Below, one piece after another: positions 1-5,608 of a stretch of DNA of 6,128 nt. The stretch covers positions 1 to 6,128 of the forward strand of contig JAPOLP010000370.1 in the NCBI GenBank assembly GCA_029977045.1, given 5' to 3'. This stretch comes from Planctomycetota bacterium. GTDB taxonomy: Bacteria; Planctomycetota; Planctomycetia; Planctomycetales; Planctomycetaceae. The notes below the pieces were generated by a model. It was not told the origin of the DNA and ran no database searches. It worked only from the letters and a program-made list of their open reading frames with translations. A program made the translations under genes and the position numbers. Each line of letters starts with the position of its first letter. The first letter of the stretch is position 1.

Positions 1-2
1 CC

Positions 3-119
3 GTCCGCCGACCGAAGGTTTTCATCCCGCTGTTTGTTATTGTGGGAGTGATTCTGTTCGTCCTGAGGTTGCTGCGTCGCGGCGATCCGGACAGACCGGA
101 TAGAAGCTCGTGGCAATAA
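3..119 (+). CDS. C-terminal tail of a membrane-anchored protein (partial, product unknown)
   Basis: This is the last 38 codons of a gene that starts before the window; TAA is at 117-119. The tail reads as a short basic stretch, a run of about 18 hydrophobic residues (FIPLFVIVGVILFVLRLL), two arginines and a polar end. This is a C-terminal transmembrane helix with a positive cytoplasmic side, so the protein is probably anchored with its bulk outside the cytoplasm. The other two forward frames are stopped at about 51 and 103. The next gene starts 23 nt later (or overlaps, if GTG at 110 is used), so the two are likely co-transcribed. DUF1501 genes in planctomycetes often follow a DUF1549/DUF1553 cytochrome-type partner, but this tail is too short to test that. 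Confidence 0.6.
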   Translation, partial: VRRPKVFIPLFVIVGVILFVLRLLRRGDPDRPDRSSWQ

Positions 120-142
120 GAACAAGAAGAACCGGGGTTCCG

Positions 143-1588
143 ATGAATCCACTCACCGAACAGATTCAGACCGCCACTCGGCGCGAGCTGCTGCAGTCCG
201 TTGGGACAGGTGTTGGTTCGCTGGCGCTGGCCAGTCTGCTGAGCAGCGACCTGCCTGCTGCCGGAACGCCGACGCCGGAGAATCCAACGGCGGCCAGACG
301 GTCGCACTTTCCGGCTCGCGCGAAGAGCGTAATCTTCTTTCACATGGTCGGAGCACCGTCGCACCTGGACCTGTTCGACTATAAGCCGACGCTGACGAAG
401 TTCGACGGCCAGCCGTGTCCGAAGGAGCTGCTCGAAGGCCAGCGCTTCGCGTTTCTGCGCGGCGAGCTGCGAATGATGGGCACGCGGTTCAAGTTCCAGC
501 AGCACGGCGAGTCGGGCATCGAGCTGTCCGAGAAGCTGCCGCATCTGGCGGGCGTTGCCGACGAGCTGTGTATCCTCAAGACGCTGCACACCGACCACTT
601 CAATCACGGTCCGGCACAGCTCTTCATGCAGACCGGGTTCGGGCAGTTCGGTCGACCGAGTCTCGGAAGCTGGGTCACGTACGGGCTGGGCAGCGAGAAC
701 GAAAACCTGCCGGCGTTCGTCGTCATGATCACAGGCTCGGTTGCCGGAGCGGGCAACAGCCTCTGGGGCAGCGGCTTCCTGCCGAGTGCTTATCAGGGAA
801 TCGAATTCCGCAGCTCGGGCGATCCCGTGCTGTTCCTGTCGAATCCCAAAGGCATCTCGTCGGAAGCTCGCCGCAAGACGGTCGACCGTGTCAACTCGCT
901 CAACCAGCTGCAGCTTGCCGACGTCGGTGACCCGGAGATTGCCGCGAGGATCGCTCAGTACGAGATGGCGTTCCGGATGCAGTCGGCAGTGCCCGAGCTG
1001 ATGGATACCAGCCAGGAAACCAAAGAGACGCACGAGCTGTACGGCACTCAGCCGGGCAAGGCGAGCTTCGCGAACAACTGCCTGCTGGCTCGGCGGCTGG
1101 TCGAACGTGGTGTCCGCTTCGTGCAGCTTTACGATCAGGGCTGGGACCATCACGGCAGCGTGTTCCCCGGCATCGAAAACAAGACGAAGCAGGTCGATCA
1201 GCCGATCGCGGCACTGATCAAGGACCTGAAACAGCGGGGAATGCTCGATGACACGCTGGTCGTCTGGGGGGCCGAGTTTGGTCGCACGCCAATGCTGCAG
1301 GGCAGCGCGAACGACGGCAAGCCGCAACCAAACGCTGGTCGCGACCATCACAAGGACGCGTTCACGGTCTGGATGGCCGGCGGCGGATCGAAGCCGGGTC
1401 TCACCTACGGCAGAACCGACGATCTGGGATACTTTCCGGTCGAAAACCCACTGCACGTCAACGACTTCCACGCCACGCTGCTGCATCTTCTCGGCATGGA
1501 TCACACCAAACTGACTTTCAAGTACCAGGGCCGCGATTTCCGGCTGACGAATATCGCTGGAAACGTCGCCCATGACGTACTTGCGTGA
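143..1588 (+). CDS. DUF1501 domain protein, Tat-exported (481 aa)
   Basis: This is a full-length DUF1501 family protein, a sulfatase/alkaline-phosphatase-like fold much expanded in Planctomycetes; its reaction is not established. The N-terminus has a twin-arginine signal: TRRELL at residues 12-17, then a hydrophobic Ala/Leu/Gly stretch to about residue 36. Family landmarks appear in order: HMVGAPSHLDLFD (67-79), HTDHFNHGPAQLF (149-161), GRPSLGSWVTYGLGSEN (170-186), RLVERGVRFVQLYDQGWDHHG (about 318-338), VVWGAEFGRTP (373-383), GRDHH (399-403) and DFHATLLHLLG (441-451). The histidines and acidic residues in the WDHHG, EFGRTP and GRDHH blocks are candidate metal ligands. ATG 143 is preferred because it places the twin arginine at the usual distance; GTG 110 in the same frame would add 11 residues and overlap the upstream stop. 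Neither has a strong ribosome binding site. Length is normal and no damage is visible. Confidence 0.93.
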   Translation: MNPLTEQIQTATRRELLQSVGTGVGSLALASLLSSDLPAAGTPTPENPTAARRSHFPARAKSVIFFHMVGAPSHLDLFDYKPTLTKFDGQPCPKELLEGQRFAFLRGELRMMGTRFKFQQHGESGIELSEKLPHLAGVADELCILKTLHTDHFNHGPAQLFMQTGFGQFGRPSLGSWVTYGLGSENENLPAFVVMITGSVAGAGNSLWGSGFLPSAYQGIEFRSSGDPVLFLSNPKGISSEARRKTVDRVNSLNQLQLADVGDPEIAARIAQYEMAFRMQSAVPELMDTSQETKETHELYGTQPGKASFANNCLLARRLVERGVRFVQLYDQGWDHHGSVFPGIENKTKQVDQPIAALIKDLKQRGMLDDTLVVWGAEFGRTPMLQGSANDGKPQPNAGRDHHKDAFTVWMAGGGSKPGLTYGRTDDLGYFPVENPLHVNDFHATLLHLLGMDHTKLTFKYQGRDFRLTNIAGNVAHDVLA

Positions 1589-1634
1589 TCAGAGGCGAGT
1601 TGACCCATCTGGGAAAACTGGATAGACAAGCTGT

Positions 1635-1949
1635 ATGAATCTGTCCCGGTTACTTTGCCTGGCTATCGCCCTGAACGTGCTGCTCGGATTGTCGAGCAGT
1701 CTCGTCGACGCGTTCTGCTGGGCAGATGGTTCGACCGGCGACTCCACTCCGGCTGCTCCGCTGAATGAAGAGAGCACCGACGCGTTCGAGTCCGACATCG
1801 AGTTCGATGATCTCGCCCTCTGCGGCCTGCCAGCGGCGTCGTTGTCCGCGAACGAGTGCCGGGGCGAGAACTTGAGTGAACGGCGACTGCTGCTCTCGCC
1901 GCATAGTGCCCGGAGCAACCTGGCTCCGCGAGCACCGCCCGCCTGCTGA
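1635..1949 (+). CDS. Small predicted secreted protein with four mature cysteines (104 aa), unrecognised
   Basis: I do not recognise this protein. The N-terminus looks like a Sec signal peptide: MNLSR, a hydrophobic core (LLCLAIALNVLLGL), then a small-residue region with a plausible cut after VDA at residue 26. The mature part would be about 78 residues, with an acidic middle (residues 45-59, several Glu and Asp) and a basic, proline-rich end. Four cysteines remain after cleavage (residues 28, 63, 75 and 104, the last being the C-terminal residue), which could form two disulfides. Codon use resembles the neighbours. It starts 46 nt after the DUF1501 stop on the same strand, so it may belong to that operon. 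The ribosome binding site is weak. Longer open frames on the opposite strand look arginine-rich and out of phase. It could be a chance frame; the signal peptide is the main argument for it. Confidence 0.5.
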   Translation: MNLSRLLCLAIALNVLLGLSSSLVDAFCWADGSTGDSTPAAPLNEESTDAFESDIEFDDLALCGLPAASLSANECRGENLSERRLLLSPHSARSNLAPRAPPAC

Positions 1950-1972
1950 TTGAAGCGTCGTTGCCCCCGGCC

Positions 1973-1994
1973 TGGCGTTGCACGTTCAACGCCA
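1973..1994. repeat. 8-bp inverted repeat (hairpin or operator candidate) upstream of the SulP gene
   Basis: TGGCGTTG (1973-1980) is followed after CACGTT by its exact complement CAACGCCA (1987-1994). As RNA it forms an 8-bp stem with a 6-nt loop. It lies 24 nt after the stop of the small secreted protein and 99 nt before the preferred SulP start. No T-run follows, so it is not a classical terminator. It could be a transcript-end structure, a leader hairpin or a dimeric repressor site. Confidence 0.45.
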
Positions 1995-2080
1995 AATTCC
2001 CGCTGCGGCCGGCAGCCTCAATGCAACCGGTCGCGCTGATCAATGAGAAGACGCGCGCCGTTCAATCAGCCAACAACTTC

Positions 2081-2084
2081 AGGA
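2081..2084 (+). promoter_or_regulatory. Ribosome binding site choosing ATG 2094 for SulP
   Basis: AGGA lies 9 nt before ATG 2094. The upstream in-frame ATG at 2043 has no purine-rich sequence before it, and its 17 extra residues (MRRRAPFNQP...) do not resemble a SulP N-terminus. This supports the 664-residue form. Confidence 0.6.
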
Positions 2085-2093
2085 ATCAGTCGC

Positions 2094-4088
2094 ATGAGTG
2101 TTCCATCGAGCGGTGATGTGCCACGCGGTAACGCCGCCGGATTTACCAAATACCTGAAACAGGACCTGACCTCCGGCCTGCTGGTTTTTCTGATCGCTCT
2201 GCCGCTGTGCCTGGGCATCTCGATTGCCAGTGGGTACCCGCCGATTGCCGGCATCTTTACCGCGATCATCGGGTCGATCCTGACCACGTTCATCAGTAAC
2301 AGCGAGCTGACAATTAAGGGCCCGGCGGCAGGCTTAATCGTCATCGTCTTTGGCTGCATCAGTGACTTCGGCGGCCCCGGCAACCCCGACGCCTACAAGG
2401 CTGCACTGGCCGTGGGTGTCGCTGCTGCTGTCCTGCAGGTTCTGTTCGGGCTCTTTCGGGCAGGAATTCTCGGCGAGTTCTTTCCGACGGCTGCAGTTCA
2501 TGGAATGCTGGCGGCGATCGGCGTGATCATTCTGGTCAAACAGATTCCGTTTGCTCTAGGCGTGATTAATCCGGAAACCGGTCGGGCGCCGAGTGGTCCT
2601 CCACTGGAAATGGTGCGCGACATCCCGCATTACGTGCTGGAGGCCAATCCGGCGATCGCCGCGATCGGGATCGTCAGTCTGCTGATCATGTTTCTGTGGC
2701 CGCACCTGAAAGCCAAAGCGGGGCCGCTCAAGGTCATCCCCGCTCCGATGATTGTACTGTTGGTGTCTGTGCCGATGGGGATGACATTCGACCTGCTGCA
2801 CCAGCACTCGTACGAACTGGCTAATCACAAGTACCAGCTCGGCGAACAGTACCTCGTCAAGATGCCCGACCGAGTCTTCGGCATGTTTGATGAGGTCACC
2901 TTCCCGGACTTTGGCGCGCTGACGCGGCCCGTCGCGTGGAAATGGGTGCTGATGTTTTTCATCATCGGCAGTCTGGAGTCGCTGCTGAGCGCGAAAGCCG
3001 TCGACCTGCTCGACCCATGGAAACGCAAGACGAGCATGGACCGCGACGTGATTGCTGTTGGAACGGCCAATCTGTGCGCGTCACTGGTTGGTGGCCTGCC
3101 GATGATTTCCGAGATCGTGCGGTCTCGAGCGAATATCGACAACGGAGCCCGCACACGTTTCGCCGACATGTGGCACGGCATCTTTCTGCTGCTGTGCGTT
3201 GCGCTGATCCCTACGGTGCTGCATCGCATTCCCCTGGCCGCTCTGGCGGCGATGCTCGTCTACACGGGATACCGGCTTGCTCACCCCAACGAGTTCCTCC
3301 ATGTTTACCGGATCGGCAAGGAACAACTGGCGATCTTTATGACGACACTGGTCGTCGTACTGGTTGAAGATCTGCTGATCGGCGTCGCGGCAGGCATCAT
3401 CCTGAAAATGATCATTCACATGTCGAACGGCGTGCCGCTGAAGTCGCTGTTCAAGCCGTACCTGGAAGTTGAAGAGGTCAACGCTGACACGAGCATGATC
3501 ATCGCGAAGCAGTCGGCGGTCTTCAGCAACTGGATCCCGTTCCGGCGGCAGATCGAGCAGATCGGCCTGGTGCAGCGACGCAATCTGATCATCGACGTTT
3601 CGGATACTCAGCTTGTCGATCACAGCGTGATGGAGAAGCTCGAAGAGATGGGACGCGACTTTGAGCAGGAAGGCTTGAAGTTTGAGGTCCGCGGCCTCGA
3701 TTCATTGCAGCCACTGTCCGAAAACGTTCTCGCAACTCGTAAACGTGGGATGGCCCAGGTTCGCCGGGTAACGGTGATGGCCAACCAGTCGCTGCAGTAC
3801 TGGCTGCTCGACGAGTTTGAGAAGTGCGGCATTACTGGCTACACGATCTCGCCATGTACCGGCGCCGGTCGGCGGAACATCACGAACGACACAGTTTCGG
3901 AAAACGAACACGTTCGGATTGAGGTGATCGCCACCGAGGCCGTCTGCAACGCCATCATCGACTTCCTGCGACGTGACATCATGCCGAGCCATCACGTCAC
4001 GGCGTGTGTCGAAGCCGTTGATGTTGTCCGAGTCGGAGACTTTGCTCCTGCGGCAGATCAGGAACAGAAGAGCGACGGGCACCACTGA
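2094..4088 (+). CDS. SulP-family anion (possibly bicarbonate) transporter with STAS and C-terminal PII-like domain
   Basis: This inner-membrane anion transporter has 664 residues from ATG 2094; ATG 2043 would give 681. Residues 23-443 are the SulP core. It has the family blocks GYPPIAGIFTAIIGS (47-61), SNSELTIKGPAAG (68-80), a membrane glutamate in SLESLLSAK (E295) and RSRANIDNGARTR (343-355). The STAS domain (about 466-538) has the strand NLIIDVSDTQLVDHS, with DHS (509-511) at the usual Asp-Ser-Ser position. After it, residues 557-650 read as a PII-like fold: strand RRVTVMA, a helix, GITGYTI, the GAGRR turn (590-594), a short loop rich in Asn and Thr, strand VRIEVIA, a helix, and strand VEAVDVVRVGDF. 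The family moves sulfate, bicarbonate or other anions, usually by sodium or proton symport. A PII-like tail suggests gating by an adenine nucleotide or by carbon status. No carbonic anhydrase gene is adjacent in this window; mobile debris follows. The transporter call is firm, the substrate is inference. Confidence 0.92.
   Translation: MSVPSSGDVPRGNAAGFTKYLKQDLTSGLLVFLIALPLCLGISIASGYPPIAGIFTAIIGSILTTFISNSELTIKGPAAGLIVIVFGCISDFGGPGNPDAYKAALAVGVAAAVLQVLFGLFRAGILGEFFPTAAVHGMLAAIGVIILVKQIPFALGVINPETGRAPSGPPLEMVRDIPHYVLEANPAIAAIGIVSLLIMFLWPHLKAKAGPLKVIPAPMIVLLVSVPMGMTFDLLHQHSYELANHKYQLGEQYLVKMPDRVFGMFDEVTFPDFGALTRPVAWKWVLMFFIIGSLESLLSAKAVDLLDPWKRKTSMDRDVIAVGTANLCASLVGGLPMISEIVRSRANIDNGARTRFADMWHGIFLLLCVALIPTVLHRIPLAALAAMLVYTGYRLAHPNEFLHVYRIGKEQLAIFMTTLVVVLVEDLLIGVAAGIILKMIIHMSNGVPLKSLFKPYLEVEEVNADTSMIIAKQSAVFSNWIPFRRQIEQIGLVQRRNLIIDVSDTQLVDHSVMEKLEEMGRDFEQEGLKFEVRGLDSLQPLSENVLATRKRGMAQVRRVTVMANQSLQYWLLDEFEKCGITGYTISPCTGAGRRNITNDTVSENEHVRIEVIATEAVCNAIIDFLRRDIMPSHHVTACVEAVDVVRVGDFAPAADQEQKSDGHH
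3489..3707 (+). other. STAS domain region of the SulP transporter
   Basis: This is the cytoplasmic domain directly after the last membrane helix. It contains the hydrophobic strand NLIIDVS, then DTQLVDHSVMEKLEEMGRDF and the strand LKFEVRGLDS, the order expected for STAS. Serine 511 (664-residue numbering) sits where anti-sigma-antagonist relatives carry a phosphorylatable Ser or Thr. It is about 73 residues, on the short side for STAS. Confidence 0.75.
3759..4043 (+). other. PII-like (GlnB/SbtB-fold) domain fused to the transporter
   Basis: About 95 residues follow the PII pattern strand-helix-strand, loop, strand-helix-strand. The diagnostic part is the helix ending EKCGITGYTI followed by CTGAGRR. 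This corresponds to the GITGMTV and GFGRQ segment of canonical PII proteins. The T-loop stretch (about residues 595-606, NITNDTVSENEH) is short, and the uridylylated tyrosine segment of GlnB is absent, so regulation by GlnD is unlikely. No second gene for a PII-like partner is seen in the window. Confidence 0.72.
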
Positions 4089-4114
4089 CGCTGGTTCTGT
4101 CTTACGCTATGCCG

Positions 4115-4174
4115 TGAGCGGCGACGTCTGCCTGACGTTTGAAGGGCAATCAGCGGCAGGCAAGTCCCGCTCAC
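4115..4174. repeat. Nested inverted repeats downstream of the SulP gene
   Basis: The outer arms GTGAGCGG (4115-4122) and CCGCTCAC (4167-4174) are exact complements. Inside them TGCCTG (4130-4135) and CAGGCA (4157-4162) also pair. As RNA this is a two-tier stem-loop starting 26 nt after the SulP stop. It lacks a T-run, so at most it is an unconventional terminator or an end-protecting structure. The group II intron end lies 10 nt beyond it. Confidence 0.4.
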
Positions 4175-4184
4175 AGGAGCGACA

Positions 4185-4254
4185 ATCGGGTAAGGGTGGC
4201 CATTGCTGACCACCCTCCCCACACCACCAGGCATGCGGGTCCGCACCAGGCGGT
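4185..4254 (-). ncRNA. Group II intron domains V and VI
   Basis: Domain V (4254 down to 4223) pairs ACCGCC with GGTGGT, has an upper stem GTGCG/CGCAT closed by the four-base loop GACC, and has a two-nucleotide bulge on the 3' side. One T-T mismatch in the lower stem suggests decay. Domain VI (about 4220 to 4188) is a 10-bp stem with a GCAA tetraloop at 4206-4203. It then has an unpaired TTA whose A (4191) is the candidate branch point, 7th from the proposed 3' end at 4185. Confidence 0.65.
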
Positions 4255-4491
4255 TCAGCGAAGGGGAGCAAGCTCGCTCCACAGAGACTTCAGGCTCACC
4301 AGGCCCTGCTCCTGCAGCCATGCGCTGGTCAGTCCCACACCGCTGGCAATGGTTCTCGCCATGTGCCAGTAGCCCTTGCGACTGCGCGCGTGACGAATCG
4401 CCTGACGGCGAGACACTCCCAGGTGGAGCAGTTCCCGCCGACGTGTCCGCGGATTGCGCCACTGTTTCCAGTAATACGCATCCCAATGATA
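4255..4491 (-). pseudogene. C-terminal fragment of group II intron reverse transcriptase/maturase
   Basis: Read from about 4491 down to TGA at 4257-4255, the frame gives some 78 residues typical of the maturase end of intron-encoded proteins. Landmarks are YYWKQWRNPRTRRRELLHLG near its start, then SRKGYWHMARTIASG, LTSAWLQEQGLVSLKSLW and the end ELAPLR. In the family this thumb/X region binds the intron RNA and helps it fold. The polymerase domain with its YADD motif is absent, so no activity is expected. The stop abuts domain V, which is common in these introns. The frame stays open into the IS630 end, but the sequence there is unrelated. It has no start of its own. Confidence 0.78.
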
Positions 4492-4507
4492 AACAGCGCG
4501 TTTTGGT

Positions 4508-5550
4508 TTAGTGAGCGGTGCAGACAGTTTTCATGAGGTCGGTATTCAGCACGGCGGTTCGCCATGCGGACATGGCGGCGGATTCCAGTGCGTCGTAGTC
4601 CTCGTACGACCAGTTGCTCCAGAAGTGGCTCTTCAGATAGTGCCACAGGCTCTCAATGGGAGCGTCCAGTGGGGCGCCAACTCGGGGCTGTACAGCGGCA
4701 ACTGGATCAGCGTGATGTTTTCCGGAACGGCCCGTTGGCCCGAGCGGTGAAAGCCGGCTCCATCCCACACCATGACGGCATGTTCGTCAGCCGGGAGCGT
4801 TGCGGCGAACTGGCTCAGGAACACGTTGATCATCGCCGTGTTCAGAGTCGAACTGAGCAGACCCTCGGCGTGGCCGGCCTCCGGACAGACCGCGCCGATC
4901 ACCCACAGGTATTCGTATTCGGTCTGACGCGCGGTCGTCGGATGTGAGCCGGTGCGAGCCCACACGGCGGTCGTCGTGCACTGCTGGCCGAAACGCGATT
5001 CATCCTTAAAGTACACCCGCAACTGCTTGTCCGGATGCTGTTCCGAGACCTCCGCCAGCCGCTCGAGCCACTGCTGTTTGAAGTCGGCCACCGCCTGCGG
5101 ATCGGCTTTGCGGTGCCGAGGCCTGGGCCGCAGATACGAATAACCCAGCCGGTGCAGCAGGTGGTACACCGCCGCCAGCGAACGCCGCACGCCGAACTCG
5201 CTGGCCGGAATCGGCTGCAGGTCCTGGCCGCGCAGCGAACACACCAGATCGTCCTCATGCGGACCAGCCTCGATCCGCTCGGCTAGTTCCGCTTCCTGCT
5301 CCACTGTCAATGTGATGCGTTCGTAACTGCCCCGTTGATCTTCCAGGCCATCCATCCCCGCGGCGTTGTACCGAGCCACCCCGGTCTGACAGACACGTCG
5401 CGACAATCCAACGACCATGCCCACCGCCGGAGCCGTCCAGCCCTCCATCCCGAGAATCACAATCCGCAGCCGCCGAGCCCGGTCCGCATCCTACTCACAA
5501 CGATCCAGCCGTTTCAGTTCCGACAGCGACAAATGCCTTTCCACGTGCAT
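4508..5550 (-). pseudogene. IS630-family DDE transposase, inactivated by a nonsense codon and a frameshift
   Basis: The intact gene would encode about 342 residues. ATG at 5550-5548 follows a perfect GGAGG (5560-5556). The frame gives MHVERHLSLSELKRLDRCE, then TAG at 5493-5491 (codon 20) where relatives, from memory, carry Gln (CAG). After it come the helix-turn-helix region (SRRVCQTGVARYNAAGMDGLEDQRG), RHRKAD, the first catalytic Asp in YFKDESRFGQ (about residue 183) and the second in VMVWDGAGFH (about 263). At LPLYSPELAP the frame breaks: 14 extra nucleotides at 4658-4671 shift it. The sequence resumes one frame over with IESLWHYLKSHFWSNW, whose Glu is the third catalytic residue, and ends KTVCTAH before TAA at 4510-4508. 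GTG 5460 could restart a 275-residue product, but it would lack the catalytic Glu. In intact relatives the protein cuts and pastes the element at TA. Confidence 0.88.
4654..4678. repeat. Short imperfect tandem duplication causing the transposase frameshift
   Basis: CAATGGGAGCGTC (4654-4666) is followed directly by CAGTGGGGCGCC (4667-4678). They differ by transitions and one base of length. Removing 14 nt here restores the family reading SPELAP-IESLW. A slipped-strand duplication that later diverged is the simplest explanation. Confidence 0.55.
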
Positions 5551-5555
5551 AACAA

Positions 5556-5573
5556 CCTCCGTGTTCAGAACAC
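5556..5573 (-). promoter_or_regulatory. Transposase Shine-Dalgarno and adjacent palindrome
   Basis: GGAGG on the - strand (5560-5556) lies 5 nt before the transposase ATG. Immediately upstream is the perfect palindrome GTGTTC-A-GAACAC (5561-5573). It may be a transposase binding site inside the IS end, or an operator over the transposase promoter. No clear -10/-35 pair is visible between it and the proposed IS end. Confidence 0.45.
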
Positions 5574-5608
5574 GAACGCATCATGATGGGCAGTCTGGAG
5601 AAGCGCTA

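Larger units (their letters stand above)
4185..4491 (-). mobile_element. Group II intron remnant (3' part only)
   Basis: On the - strand this holds the last part of an intron-encoded reverse transcriptase, its stop codon, domain V and domain VI, in the order of a bacterial group II intron. The 3' end reads TTACCCGAT, giving a likely boundary at 4185. The 5' part of the intron (domains I-III and most of the reverse transcriptase) is missing: homology stops at about 4488-4491, where IS630 sequence begins. It therefore cannot splice or move by itself. The flank at 4089-4184 would be the 3' exon side. Confidence 0.75.
4492..5608 (-). mobile_element. IS630-family insertion sequence, degenerate (ends approximate)
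   Basis: The element contains one IS630-type transposase pseudogene. IS630 elements duplicate a TA. A TA at 4490-4491 lies exactly where the intron reverse transcriptase homology breaks off, and another lies at 5607-5610. Reading inward, both proposed ends contain AGCGC followed by a T-rich stretch. A second possible pairing puts the right end near 5583: outward AACNNNAACGC occurs at both sides (left around 4496-4506, right around 5569-5579). The inverted repeats are weak either way, so the boundaries are uncertain by tens of bases. Total size of about 1.1 kb is normal for the family. Confidence 0.55.

Noticed and set aside
110..142. GTG 110 as start of the DUF1501 gene
   Set aside because: It overlaps the upstream stop and adds MAIRTRRTGVP, which includes a second RR too far from the hydrophobic stretch. 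ATG 143 gives a normal twin-arginine signal. It is kept only as an alternative.
1589..1918. 109-codon frame on the - strand between DUF1501 and SulP
   Set aside because: It has no motif, a serine/arginine-biased composition and no ribosome binding site. It covers the same bases as a + strand frame with a credible signal peptide.
1663..2043. 126-codon frame on the - strand opposite the small secreted protein
   Set aside because: It is arginine-rich and low in hydrophobic segments, with no recognisable motif. This is typical of an antisense frame in GC-rich DNA.
4058..4486. 142-codon - strand frame after the SulP gene
   Set aside because: It reads through intron domains V and VI in a phase different from the maturase. 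Its middle (NRLVRTRMPGGVGRVVSN) is just translated domain V, a common false protein.
4203..4511. 102-codon + strand frame over the intron remnant
   Set aside because: It is antisense to the maturase fragment, with no motif and no ribosome binding site.
4508..4768. Separate 86-residue gene at the end of the IS element
   Set aside because: Only its last ~50 residues match IS630. The first part is out-of-phase translation of the upstream transposase, so it is the shifted end of one gene and not a second gene.
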